Positions 47,877-56,216 of a stretch of 64,000 nt of DNA are shown one piece after another. Numbering within the stretch: the stretch's first letter is position 1; each line of letters opens with the position of its first letter. A program made the translations under genes and the position numbers. The DNA lies in NCBI RefSeq assembly GCF_000430745.1, contig NZ_AUMP01000003.1:95503-159502 (forward strand), in the 5' to 3' direction. Origin of the DNA: Fictibacillus gelatini DSM 15865. Its GTDB lineage: Bacteria; Bacillota; Bacilli; Bacillales; Fictibacillaceae. The notes beneath the pieces are model-generated. The model did no database searches and was not told where the DNA came from. It was given only the letters and a program-made list of their open reading frames with translations.

Positions 47877-48035
47877 TCATGTTTCGGGAATGAAAGTTTT
47901 TTGCTCTACGCTCAAATCGTTCTTTACAATCCATTTAAGAAATTCTATTTCTTTTTTTGTCAACTGTCGGTTCGTAAACTGCTCAAATTCCTTAAACAAT
48001 TCATTATAACGTCTGGATTCTTCTTGTGTGCGCAT
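47877..48035 (-). CDS. Small conserved-looking protein, 52 residues, unknown function
   Basis: This short gene has a strong GGGAGG site 6-7 bp before the ATG and a terminator right after the stop. The product starts MRTQEESRRYNELFKEFEQF and continues TNRQLTKKEIEFLKWIVKND; it is highly charged, helical and soluble, without cysteines or membrane segments. It resembles small uncharacterised Bacillus proteins, but I cannot name a family. Confidence 0.75.
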   Translation of the reverse strand: MRTQEESRRYNELFKEFEQFTNRQLTKKEIEFLKWIVKNDLSVEQKTFIPET

Positions 48036-48197
48036 AAGATTCCTCCCGAAAGACGTATTTTTATTTTAACTATAGGACGGGATGGAATGATTGTCAATTT
48101 CTTCTTTTGTCTTTTATTTATAGAATTCATCGTTTATTGTCAAATACATTTCCATACACTACAAATAATCGATTTTAAATGAAAGGATACAAAAGAT

Positions 48198-48527
48198 ATG
48201 AAAAAAATCATCATTATTTTCCTTTTTTCATTAGTGAGTTTATCCCCGGTTCATGCTTTTTCCATCCCTGTCCTGGAGCGGGCAGAAGTTTCTTATAGTA
48301 AATGGGGAAGAACAGCCGTCTTAGAAACAAAAAAACGTTACTCCGATTTTGACGTAGTGGATTATTTATATATGGGCAAAGAAAAGAAAGGACACGGAAC
48401 GTTTCAGGAAACATTTAAATTATGGCTAAAAAAAGGAAACCGGGAAATGGGCGTCATCGTCCGAATCATTGTTGACGAAAGAACGGACCAAATGCGTTCA
48501 ATTTCGTTTCAAAAAACCGAAAGATAA
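48198..48527 (+). CDS. yqzG: DUF3889 family secreted protein (YqzG-like)
   Basis: The 109-residue protein has a clear signal peptide (MKKIIIIFLFSLVSLSPVHA, cleaved after HAF or HA) and a small domain with two tandem YSKWGRTAVLETKKRYSDF-like elements typical of DUF3889 (YqzG). Its function is unknown; it should lie outside the cell or at the wall. AAAGGAT precedes the ATG. It is convergent with proI, with only 6 bp between the stops. Confidence 0.82.
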   Translation: MKKIIIIFLFSLVSLSPVHAFSIPVLERAEVSYSKWGRTAVLETKKRYSDFDVVDYLYMGKEKKGHGTFQETFKLWLKKGNREMGVIVRIIVDERTDQMRSISFQKTER

Positions 48528-48533
48528 CGATGA

Positions 48534-49361
48534 CTATTCCGCATTTAATTTGCCTAATTCCATTGACCGTTCCGCTGCCCGTTTAATACATGCCTGAAAG
48601 GCTTCACGGACGTTAAAGGCGTCAAGGGTTTGGATCCCCGCTTCTGTCGTGCCGCCGGGACTCGTTACTTTACGGCGAAGCGTTTGACAGTTGTCTTTAC
48701 TCATTCTCAGCATATGTGCTGCACCAAGCAATGTTTGGGCGATTAAATCTTTTGCGGCCGCTTCATTCATATTTAAATCCTTTGCGGCGTCTTCCATTGC
48801 TTCGACAATGTAATAAATATACGCAGGACCGCTCCCGGAAAGACCGGTAACTGCATGCAACTCTTCTTCCTCTGTAACCGTTGTAATTCCGATACAGTCG
48901 AAGATGGAAGTGACGATGTCAATATGTTTTTCCGTTGCGTATTTTCCTGCGGCAATCCCGGTTGCCGAAAACCCGATGGCAGCAGAAGTATTAGGCATTG
49001 CCCGGACGACAGGAACATGGGCATCAAGCAAATTTGTTATTCTTTCAGTCGAAATACCGGCAAGCACAGAAATAAACAATTGATTTTCATGAATGTAAGG
49101 CTTTATGGCCTGAATGCCGTCTACTACATCTTTCGGTTTCATCGCAAGGACAACAATGTCCGCTTCCTTTACGACCTCTTCTTTATTGGTGGAAGTGGTT
49201 ACGCGGTACTTATTTTTTAATTCAGTAAGCCTTTCTATATTGTTACGATTTGTAATGAAGATTTCATCTGGATGATACATGTTCCGCTTGAGTAAACCGC
49301 TGATCATCGCTTCGGCCATTGAGCCTGCACCTATAAAAGCAACTTTTTGCTTCTGCATCAT
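48534..49361 (-). CDS. proI: Pyrroline-5-carboxylate reductase
   Basis: The enzyme makes proline from 1-pyrroline-5-carboxylate with NADPH. The 275-residue product has the Rossmann motif KVAFIGAGSMAEAMISGLL, VRAMPNTSAAIGFSATGI and the family signature VTGLSGSGPAYIYYIVEAMEDAA with KVTSPGGTTEAGIQTLD. I use ATG 49361, which follows AGGAGGT; the longer frame from 49388 starts ahead of that site. A T-box leader upstream responds to proline tRNA. In Bacillus the gene at this place is proI. Confidence 0.96.
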   Translation of the reverse strand: MMQKQKVAFIGAGSMAEAMISGLLKRNMYHPDEIFITNRNNIERLTELKNKYRVTTSTNKEEVVKEADIVVLAMKPKDVVDGIQAIKPYIHENQLFISVLAGISTERITNLLDAHVPVVRAMPNTSAAIGFSATGIAAGKYATEKHIDIVTSIFDCIGITTVTEEEELHAVTGLSGSGPAYIYYIVEAMEDAAKDLNMNEAAAKDLIAQTLLGAAHMLRMSKDNCQTLRRKVTSPGGTTEAGIQTLDAFNVREAFQACIKRAAERSMELGKLNAE

Positions 49362-49399
49362 GTCATTACCTCCTGAATAAAAACACATAAACTTAAAAC

Positions 49400-49640
49400 A
49401 AAAAGTCTCCCTTATCCTATAAAAAGGACGGAGGGAGACTGATCCGCGGTACCACCTTCATTGGCATTAAATAATGCCCGCTTTATTGCCTGTAACGTAG
49501 GTCGACGATCGGGTTCTATCCCCGATAGCTCCAGGGCAGGTTCAATCATTTCGTATCGATGGAATCTTTCAGCCGGTGAATTCCACTCTCTTTCGATCGA
49601 AGGTTGATTTACTAGTCCCTTTCAACACCATTCATATGTT
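49400..49640 (-). promoter_or_regulatory. T-box leader of proI, probable proline specifier
   Basis: On the minus strand the conserved T-box sequence AAGGTGGTACCGCGG lies at 49444-49458. It is followed by a terminator stem AGTCTCCCT...AGGGAGACT (49404-49440) and a T run. Upstream is a stem I region with the usual AGAGAGTGGAATTC and GCTGAAAGATTCC elements. The specifier loop probably holds CCT at 49538-49540 (within TGAACCTGCC), a proline codon. Uncharged tRNA-Pro would stabilise the antiterminator and let proI be read. Confidence 0.93.
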
Positions 49641-49775
49641 AAAGTTTGATTTTTTAAAAAATATTATGCACGGTAATGAGGGGAAATGTCAAGAGAAAAA
49701 TGCATTTTCATTTGATTGGCATCCTTTCCTTGCTATACTGAAAACAGAAAGAAAGATCAGGTGAAGGAGAAGAAA

Positions 49776-50759
49776 ATGAACACATTATCCGATAAAATTA
49801 CAAAAATTGAATTGCCGACACCGTTTAAAGTAGGAAAGGTAAATGCGTACATAGTAAAAGGGGAAAAGCTGACGTTGATTGATTGTGGACCGAAAACGGA
49901 AGAGGCCCACCGCGTGCTTGTTGATCACCTGCACGCCCATGGTATATCCATACATGATATTGAGCAGATTGTTTTAACCCATTATCATCCTGATCATGTT
50001 GGCGGTCTTGGCTATTTTGATATTGCTTCTCTACAAGTCATCTCCTCAGAAAAAAGTATTCCTTACCTTGAACAAAACGAGGAATTTTATAGTGAACGAA
50101 AAATGTTTTATGAGTCCATTTATAAAAAAATGGGAGTTTCACCACATCTTATTCCGGCTGAACTGGAAAAAACAAATGAATATTTATCGTACTCGGCGAA
50201 AATTAAACCGGACATTGTTTTAAAAGACGGAGATGAAGTCCCGGGTCTTTCCGGGTGGACAGTGATTGAAACGCCCGGGCATTCTCCTGACCATATTTCC
50301 CTTTTTCATAAAGAGAGCGGCGTGATGGTCGGCGGGGATTTTTTAATTGCCCATATTTCTTCCAATGCTTTAATTGAGCCGCCATTACAGGCAAATCTTC
50401 CGCGTCCTAAACCGCTACTTGAATACCGTACTTCGTTTAAAAAAGTGGCAGAGCTTGGCGTCTCGATCGTTTATTCCGGTCACGGGAAGGAAATTACTGC
50501 GGTCGGGCAACTCATCGAGGAACGGCTGGAAGCGCAAGATGAGCGGGCGAATCGGTTGTATGAATTAATAGTTGGCGAGCATACGGCATTTGAACTATGT
50601 CAGAAGCTTTTTTCACACATTTACTTACGGGAATTGGATTTAACCATGTCAGAGACGATCGGCCATCTCGATTTATTAGAAGAATGGGGAGCAATTGCGA
50701 AAAAAGACAAAAATGGGATTACTCACTATACGAGAACCAAACATGGGGTGAATACATGA
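49776..50759 (+). CDS. yqjP: Metallo-beta-lactamase fold hydrolase YqjP
   Basis: The 327-residue protein has the MBL metal motif LTHYHPDHVGGLGY, then VIETPGHSPDHISLFH and GGDFLIAHISSNALIEPP, and an extra C-terminal winged-helix-like part (TAFELCQKLFSHIY...LDLLEEWGAIAKKD). Length and position match B. subtilis YqjP, whose substrate is not known. ATG 49776 follows AAGGAGAA; the frame from 49716 has no site. Its stop overlaps the start of the next gene. Confidence 0.9.
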   Translation: MNTLSDKITKIELPTPFKVGKVNAYIVKGEKLTLIDCGPKTEEAHRVLVDHLHAHGISIHDIEQIVLTHYHPDHVGGLGYFDIASLQVISSEKSIPYLEQNEEFYSERKMFYESIYKKMGVSPHLIPAELEKTNEYLSYSAKIKPDIVLKDGDEVPGLSGWTVIETPGHSPDHISLFHKESGVMVGGDFLIAHISSNALIEPPLQANLPRPKPLLEYRTSFKKVAELGVSIVYSGHGKEITAVGQLIEERLEAQDERANRLYELIVGEHTAFELCQKLFSHIYLRELDLTMSETIGHLDLLEEWGAIAKKDKNGITHYTRTKHGVNT

Positions 50760-51547
50760 ACAACTGGCAAGGAAAAGTGATTGTCATTACAGGCGCGTCA
50801 GGTGGACTCGGGGCGAGGATCGCACTTGACGCAGCTGAACGCGGGGCTACACCGGTTTTAATGGCCCGTCGGATGGATCAACTTGAAAACATTCAATCTG
50901 AAATTAAAAACAAATTTCAGATTGATGCGTGGATCTATTCACTTGATGTCGGAAATCTCGTTCAAGTAAAGAACGTTTTCGAGCAACTTTTCACACAGGT
51001 TTCCCATGTCGATGTCCTGATTAACAATGCGGGATTTGGTATTTTTGAAGAGTTTATTCAAGCTGATATAAACGATATTGTAACTATGTTTCAAACGAAT
51101 GTCATCGGCTTAATGGCCTGTACAAAAGCGGTCTTGCCACATATGATGATCCGGGATAAAGGGCATATCATCAACATCGCCTCCCAGGCCGGGAAGATTG
51201 CTACGCCTAAATCAAGCGGTTACACAGCAACAAAGCATGCGGTTCTTGGATTTTCAAACAGCCTCAGGATGGAGCTTTCCAAAACGAATATTCATGTGAC
51301 AACTGTAAATCCCGGCCCAATTGAAACAAATTTCTTTTCTATCGCGGATAAATCGGGCAATTATGTAGAAAGTGTGAAACGGTGGCTCCTTTCCCCGGAG
51401 CTCGTTTCGAAAAAGGTGATCACTTCGATTGATAAACCCGTCCGTGAAATCAACTTACCTTTTTTAATGAATATTGGCAGTAAAATTTACCGGATGATGC
51501 CAGGATTTATTGAAAAAGTCGCGGCTAGTGCTTTTAATAAAAAGTAA
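50756..51547 (+). CDS. yqjQ: Short-chain dehydrogenase/reductase YqjQ
   Basis: The 263-residue protein is a classical SDR with the NADP motif VIVITGASGGLGARIALDAAERG, NNAGFGIFE, the catalytic Ser in IINIASQAGKIATPKSSG and YTATKHA. The C-terminal part suggests membrane association or a hydrophobic substrate. ATG 50756 overlaps the yqjP stop (ATGA). Substrate unknown. A strong terminator follows. Confidence 0.9.
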   Translation: MNNWQGKVIVITGASGGLGARIALDAAERGATPVLMARRMDQLENIQSEIKNKFQIDAWIYSLDVGNLVQVKNVFEQLFTQVSHVDVLINNAGFGIFEEFIQADINDIVTMFQTNVIGLMACTKAVLPHMMIRDKGHIINIASQAGKIATPKSSGYTATKHAVLGFSNSLRMELSKTNIHVTTVNPGPIETNFFSIADKSGNYVESVKRWLLSPELVSKKVITSIDKPVREINLPFLMNIGSKIYRMMPGFIEKVAASAFNKK

Positions 51548-51576
51548 CAATAATATGATTATGTTAACAAATGAGT

Positions 51577-51620
51577 AGAAACCGGAGTGAAATTCTTTCG
51601 CTCCGGTTTCTAAATCTTTT
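51577..51620 (+). terminator. Terminator after yqjQ
   Basis: AGAAACCGGAGTGAAA and TTTCGCTCCGGTTTCT form a long perfect stem with loop TTC; the T-rich stretch follows after AAA. Confidence 0.85.
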
Positions 51621-51649
51621 TGAATGAATTTTAAACATGCCCATACAAT
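51621..51649 (+). promoter_or_regulatory. Candidate sigma-E (sporulation) promoter
   Basis: TGAATGA, a 14-bp spacer and CATACAAT, a full match to the sigma-E -10 consensus CATACAnT, lie about 45 bp before the CotS-like gene. Confidence 0.5.
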
Positions 51650-51694
51650 GAACTAAAGAGACTGTGCCAATCCTTTAGGAAAGGAAGCAAAGTG

Positions 51695-52747
51695 ATGAAG
51701 AGAGGACAAAAAGTTTCCTTATCCGATCATGTCATTCGACGCCTGCTCGCCCATCATTACGGTTTAACGGTTCATTCAATCCATCGAGTGCTTGATATTC
51801 CCAAAGTCGTAACGGATAGGGGGACGTTTGGCTTTAAAAATGCAGTAGAGCTGCCCGATCTTTCGTTTATCCATCATTCGATCAAGCAAATAAAAAATCA
51901 TTATCCGTATATACCGGGTATTGTTCCACTTTTATCTGGTGATGTACTTCTTTCCTTTGAAGATGAAATCTATTATTTAGAGGAGTGGATGGATGCAGAA
52001 GATGTTCTTTTTGCCGATGATTATTTAGGAGAGGAAATAGGGGCTGCGATTGCCCGCTTTCACGCGGCCGCCAAAGGGCTTGTCCCTGATAAAAAAAGTT
52101 TTCGTTTTGAATGGGGGAATCGAAGAAAGAAGCTGCGAAAAGTTTATAAAAAAATTCAAGACTGGAAAAAGAATCATTATGATCTTCCGGAGTTTTTGTA
52201 TGAGCGAAATATTCTCGATTTTCTGGAAGCGCGTTGCTCTCTTGCTTATCAATATATTGAAAATGTATCGTACTCAACATTATGGGAGGATAACCCGGAC
52301 TGTGCGGTGTTATGCCATGGGAGCCTGCACCAACGAAATATTTTAATCGACGGAAAGCGCAATATTTATTTTATAGATATTGAATCTTTATCTTACGCGG
52401 AGCGTGTATATGACCTTGCTTCTTTCATCCATTATTTCGCCCCATATAAGGGGTGGAATCCTCTATTTATTTACCGTTTTATTAGAGGGTATCAACAAAA
52501 TCTTACAAGACCGTTATCACTTGATGAATGGAGATGTTTCTTTTCATATTTAGCCTTTCCGCGGAGACTCTATAGCTGGATGCATCGTCATTTCGATAAG
52601 TCGTATGAGATGGAGCCTGAAGAAACGTACTTTAAATTGCTCGGAATCATTATTCATGATCAGCCGAAAGATATGTTTTTAAAGCAATTTCATCCGGTCA
52701 CGTTACCAGCGACCATTGAGCTGGCAAAAGAATTATCTAAAGGCTGA
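51695..52747 (+). CDS. CotS-type spore coat / aminoglycoside phosphotransferase-like protein
   Basis: The 350-residue protein has the kinase-like fold of the CotS/YutH/YsxE family. The catalytic-loop motif LCHGSLHQRNILID (about residue 208) and the metal motif YFIDIESLSYAERVYDLASFIHY are visible; the Asp expected in the HGD-type motif is Ser (HGS), so classical kinase activity is in doubt. The N-terminus is basic. A sigma-E-like promoter fits a role in the spore coat. ATG 51695 is 7 bp after AAGGAAG. Confidence 0.78.
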   Translation: MKRGQKVSLSDHVIRRLLAHHYGLTVHSIHRVLDIPKVVTDRGTFGFKNAVELPDLSFIHHSIKQIKNHYPYIPGIVPLLSGDVLLSFEDEIYYLEEWMDAEDVLFADDYLGEEIGAAIARFHAAAKGLVPDKKSFRFEWGNRRKKLRKVYKKIQDWKKNHYDLPEFLYERNILDFLEARCSLAYQYIENVSYSTLWEDNPDCAVLCHGSLHQRNILIDGKRNIYFIDIESLSYAERVYDLASFIHYFAPYKGWNPLFIYRFIRGYQQNLTRPLSLDEWRCFFSYLAFPRRLYSWMHRHFDKSYEMEPEETYFKLLGIIIHDQPKDMFLKQFHPVTLPATIELAKELSKG

Positions 52748-52791
52748 AATAGAAAGTTTCATTTTTTAAAACGGGAGGGAGGTATTTGTTT

Positions 52792-53427
52792 TTGTTTCGC
52801 TTTAGAGGGCATATGGTTCGCGTATTTCACATTGAAATTTTGCTTTTCGTCTTATTTTTTGCACTTGGATTTTATACAATTAATAATCCGCATAATGTTA
52901 TCGATGATCGCCTCTTTCATTTCGTATCTTCTTTTCAACATGAAAAGGTAACGAAAATCATGCTGTTTTTAGAGCATTTAGGCAATAAAGACTATATTGT
53001 TGCGATGCTTGCTGTTATTGGTGTTTTTCTCATTCCGTTGAAAAGGGCGGTCGAATATTCGTTTTTAGTTTTTTCGGTTGGGGGAGCTTTCGTATTAAAT
53101 TTTCTCCTGAAACACTTTTTTCATCGTCCTCGTCCGAGCTGGCATATCATTGTGAAAGATGGATTTAGTTTTCCGAGCCGTCATTGTATGGTCTCGGTGG
53201 CGCTGTATGGCTTTTTCTGCTTTCTGCTTTGGACAATCTTGCGCCATCAATGGTTTTCTTATAAATCTTTAATCATTTTCGTTACCTTTTTAATCCTGGC
53301 TATCGGGTTTAGCATGGTGTATCTAGGTGCACATTACCCCACCGATGTGATTGGAGGTTTAATGATTTCCTGTCTTTGGCTTTCCATTTGCATCCGTTTA
53401 TATTTTTGGCTAACCATGAGAAATTAG
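52792..53427 (+). CDS. PAP2-like membrane phosphatase with altered motifs
   Basis: The 211-residue protein has about six helices and a PAP2 layout: KHFFHRPRP, FPSRHCMVSVAL and SMVYLGAHYPTD. Two motifs are changed compared with the gene at 43068: PSGH is PSRH, and the SR of motif 3 is SM, losing an Arg that contacts phosphate. The catalytic histidines are kept. It could have altered substrate binding or low activity. The start is probably TTG 52792, 9 bp after GGAGG; TTG 52786 is closer to the site. Confidence 0.85.
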   Translation: MFRFRGHMVRVFHIEILLFVLFFALGFYTINNPHNVIDDRLFHFVSSFQHEKVTKIMLFLEHLGNKDYIVAMLAVIGVFLIPLKRAVEYSFLVFSVGGAFVLNFLLKHFFHRPRPSWHIIVKDGFSFPSRHCMVSVALYGFFCFLLWTILRHQWFSYKSLIIFVTFLILAIGFSMVYLGAHYPTDVIGGLMISCLWLSICIRLYFWLTMRN

Positions 53428-53499
53428 GGATTTACCGTGTGCAAAAATAGAGTGAAGAACATATACTGGATAGACAACCAAATCTTTGAGGTGACTTGA

Positions 53500-53754
53500 A
53501 TGTATCCTATGGGGAACTATAACCACTACCATCAAAATTCGCATACGATGGAAACTTCGCTCGACTATTACTATCAAAACTATATGTATCATGCGAAAAT
53601 GTGCGAGTATTATTATAAAAAGATGTTTGGCGATGATAAAGGTTCTTCAACTTACGCATTGCCGCCAAATATTGAAGTGAAAGAAAAATGGAAGAAAAAA
53701 ACGACGTACGAAAAAACGTATACGCCGATTTTCTACACTCAAAAAGAAGCCTGA
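53500..53754 (+). CDS. Small Tyr/His-rich protein, probable spore protein
   Basis: The 84-residue product starts MYPMGNYNHYHQNSHTMETS and has a central YYYQNYMYHAKMCEYYYKKMF. It is rich in Tyr, His, Lys and Met, without a signal peptide. This composition is like that of spore coat proteins that are cross-linked through tyrosine, but I do not recognise the family. GAGGTGA precedes the ATG, and CATATACT upstream at 53460-53467 resembles a mother-cell -10 element. Confidence 0.7.
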   Translation: MYPMGNYNHYHQNSHTMETSLDYYYQNYMYHAKMCEYYYKKMFGDDKGSSTYALPPNIEVKEKWKKKTTYEKTYTPIFYTQKEA

Positions 53755-53792
53755 TCATCTCAACCATATAAGGTTGATGATCAGGCTGTTTT
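53748..53792. terminator. Terminator between the small gene and the MHS transporter gene
   Basis: AGCCTGATCA and TGATCAGGCT plus TCAACC and GGTTGA make a long stem with a 2-nt bulge, between convergent genes. Confidence 0.85.
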
Positions 53793-53833
53793 CGATTTAC
53801 CGGAATTGACAATCGCCGATTCAAATCAAATGC

Positions 53834-55141
53834 TTATTTTTTTCGAGCTTCGGCTTCTATTTGTGAGTCTTTAGAAGGCTCCGGCATACGCCAGTATGTG
53901 AATAAGCTTATAGCAATACAAAGAGCGACATAATAGTAGAAAAGCGATTCATAGCCGATGTTTTTTAACCCTAATGCGATAAATTCCGCCGTTCCCCCGA
54001 AGATGGCGACGGTAAGGGAATAAGGAAATCCAACACCGAGGGCACGGATTTCTGTCGGGAAAAGCTCGGCTTTTACGATGGCATTAATTGACGTGTAACC
54101 GGTAATGATGACGAGGGCAACCATCATAAGCAAGAAGGCAATAACTGGACTTGTCGCGTGCCGCATAAATAAAAATATCGGTACGGTCAGTAACGTTCCG
54201 AAAATACCGAAGCTCATCAATAGCGGACGCCTTCCAATTTTATCGGATAACGCTCCGGCAAGCGGCTGAAGCACGATGAAGATCAATAAAGCAATAAAAT
54301 TGATCATGCTCACGATTTCCTTATTAAGTCCCACTGAATTAACCATGTACTTTTGCAAATACGTCGTATACGTATAGAAAGCGACATTTCCACCGAGGGA
54401 AAGCCCCATAACGGTCAATACAGCTTTCGGGTACTTCATTAGCGTTCGAAGAGTTCCGGCTTCTTCTCTTTTCTTTTCGCCCATTTTCTCAAACTGTTCT
54501 GACTCGTCCATCGTCCGGCGCATCCACAGGACGATTAACGCCCCGATGGCCCCGATCACAAAAGGAATGCGCCAGCCCCATGATACCATAGCGGATTCGT
54601 CAAGAATTTGCTGAAGGATAATTTGAACGCCTAATGCGACCAGCTGTCCGGCAACTAGTGTAACGTACTGAAAACTTGAGTAGAATCCGCGCCGGCCGCT
54701 TGATGCCATCTCTGACAAGTATGTAGCAGACGTTCCATATTCTCCGCCGAGCGACAACCCCTGGAATAGACGTGCGATGACGAGAATGATCGGTGACAAC
54801 ACGCCAATTGTTCCATAACCTGGTGTGCAGGCAATGACGAGCGAACCGATGGCCATAATCGTTACCGAAAGCGTCAAGGCGGCCCTGCGGCCAAACCGGT
54901 CGGCGTAGCGGCCCATTAATAGGCTTCCGATCGGGCGCATGAGAAAGCCGATGGCAAAGACTCCCGCGGTATTAAGGAGCTGAAGGGTCTGATTTCCTGC
55001 CGGGAAGAACTCTGCCGAAAAATAGATGGCAAAAGCGGAATAAACGTACCAGTCGTACCATTCGATGAGATTTCCGACCGAACCCTTGAAAATATTCGCC
55101 GTAATGCGCCGTGATGCTTTCCGATCTGTAGATTGGCTCAT
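53834..55141 (-). CDS. MFS transporter, metabolite:proton symporter (MHS) family
   Basis: The 435-residue protein has 12 predicted helices and the MHS hallmarks GNLIEWYDWYVYSAFAIYFS at helix 1, LMRPIGSLLMGRYADRFGRRAAL at loop 2-3 and LFQGLSLGGEYGTSATYLSEM in helix 4. Relatives transport 2-oxoglutarate, citrate, proline/betaine or similar. Which one applies is unknown. I use ATG 55141, 8 bp after AGGAGG; ATG 55147 is too close. I do not recall it among the yqj genes, so it may be an addition here. Confidence 0.9.
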   Translation of the reverse strand: MSQSTDRKASRRITANIFKGSVGNLIEWYDWYVYSAFAIYFSAEFFPAGNQTLQLLNTAGVFAIGFLMRPIGSLLMGRYADRFGRRAALTLSVTIMAIGSLVIACTPGYGTIGVLSPIILVIARLFQGLSLGGEYGTSATYLSEMASSGRRGFYSSFQYVTLVAGQLVALGVQIILQQILDESAMVSWGWRIPFVIGAIGALIVLWMRRTMDESEQFEKMGEKKREEAGTLRTLMKYPKAVLTVMGLSLGGNVAFYTYTTYLQKYMVNSVGLNKEIVSMINFIALLIFIVLQPLAGALSDKIGRRPLLMSFGIFGTLLTVPIFLFMRHATSPVIAFLLMMVALVIITGYTSINAIVKAELFPTEIRALGVGFPYSLTVAIFGGTAEFIALGLKNIGYESLFYYYVALCIAISLFTYWRMPEPSKDSQIEAEARKK

Positions 55142-55188
55142 TATCATTTCCTCCTCTAATTAGTACTATTCGTATGATTGCTGTAGTG

Positions 55189-55202
55189 ATTTACTAGTAA
55201 AT
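55189..55202. promoter_or_regulatory. 14-bp perfect palindrome upstream of the MHS transporter
   Basis: ATTTACTAGTAAAT lies about 48 bp before the transporter start, a position suited to an operator. No regulator gene is next to it. Confidence 0.35.
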
Positions 55203-55290
55203 AGAAATCCTTTTTCAATTATAGCATTTATCGCTCAACTTTAACTATTCTGGCGATTTCAATCATTATTTTAAAAAAGAAGATTCGCCA

Positions 55291-55321
55291 AAATGGCCCG
55301 GACTTTTCTTCCGGACCATTT
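55291..55321 (-). terminator. Hairpin after yqzH
   Basis: AAATGG-CCGGA and TCCGG-CCATTT pair with one mismatch, downstream of yqzH on the minus strand. Confidence 0.6.
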
Positions 55322-55375
55322 AAAAAATTGCTTTTAATATTACTAGATACATAGAAGAGCTATGTTAATATGGGG

Positions 55376-55567
55376 CTAGTTTGTCAAAAATTCATAGACG
55401 ATGTCTTCTATGATCATATGAATTTCTTCCTCTTTTCTCGGTAATTCATCCTGAATTTTCTCCACAAGATTGCGATAATCTTTGTCGCTTAAAGGAATTT
55501 CCTCAAATTCGCCGAAATATTGAAGTAACGATTTTTTGATCATTTTTTCCAATAGTTTATCGTCCAT
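55376..55567 (-). CDS. yqzH: YqzH-like small protein
   Basis: The 63-residue soluble, acidic helical protein starts MDDKLLEKMIKKSLLQYFGE and continues EEIPLSDKDYRNLVEKIQDE. The pattern and location fit YqzH of Bacillus, a protein of unknown function near the SOS gene yqjW. ATG 55567 follows AAAGGATGTG; the ATG at 55576 is part of that site. Confidence 0.7.
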   Translation of the reverse strand: MDDKLLEKMIKKSLLQYFGEFEEIPLSDKDYRNLVEKIQDELPRKEEEIHMIIEDIVYEFLTN

Positions 55568-55683
55568 CGGGCACATCCTTTCTACTTTGACTGTAGTGGA
55601 TCACGATAAGGGGCGTCAATGTTTTTTTGTTTTTAGTTTCTATAAAAATATTATGGTTAACTGATTGGTTAAGGAGGGTTTTT

Positions 55684-56154
55684 ATGGTTGTACTTCGGAA
55701 AATGAATGATGAAGAGTTTTCGGTTTATTTATCCTACTCGGTTAAGAATTATGGGGAAGAAAAAGCAAAGGCGGGAAATTGGCCAAAAGAGAAGGCGCTC
55801 GAATTGGCGCAGCAGGAATTTGATCAGCTTTTGCCGGATGGATTACATACGAAAAATCATTTTCTTTATCAAATTGTGGACGAAACTAGTAATGAAAAGG
55901 TCGGCTATCTCTGGTTTCATGAAAGAGGAGAGGACCAGAAAACAGCGTTTATTTACGACTTTTTAATCTATGAAAAACACCGCGGGAGGGGATACGCCAA
56001 ACAGGTCTTGGCAGCTCTGGAAGAAGTAGCAAAGGACCGGGGGATTAAAACAATTAGGCTGCATGTCTTTGGCCACAATCAAACGGCCATTAAATTGTAC
56101 GAAAAATGCGGGTTTGAGGCTACGAATATTCAAATGGCTAAGATGATTTTTTAA
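55684..56154 (+). CDS. GNAT family N-acetyltransferase
   Basis: The 156-residue protein has the GNAT acetyl-CoA motif IYEKHRGRGYAKQVLAALEEVAKDRG and the C-terminal HVFGHNQTAIKLYEKCGFE. The N-terminal region DDGLHTKNHFLYQIVDE is typical of a subgroup in Bacillus (YqjY-like). The substrate is unknown. ATG 55684 follows AAGGAGGG; the frame from 55627 starts before that site. Confidence 0.88.
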   Translation: MVVLRKMNDEEFSVYLSYSVKNYGEEKAKAGNWPKEKALELAQQEFDQLLPDGLHTKNHFLYQIVDETSNEKVGYLWFHERGEDQKTAFIYDFLIYEKHRGRGYAKQVLAALEEVAKDRGIKTIRLHVFGHNQTAIKLYEKCGFEATNIQMAKMIF

Positions 56155-56166
56155 AAAAGGATAGCG

Positions 56167-56193
56167 GAGTGTTGGGATGAGTTCCCAACACTC
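56167..56193. terminator. Bidirectional terminator between GNAT gene and fabHB
   Basis: GAGTGTTGGGA and TCCCAACACTC pair around TGAGT between convergent genes. Confidence 0.78.
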
Positions 56194-56216
56194 TCATTCA
56201 TTACTTAGTGTATCTC

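Noticed and set aside
49716-49775. Longer N-terminus for the MBL protein YqjP
   Set aside because: No ribosome site before ATG 49716, while ATG 49776 follows AAGGAG.
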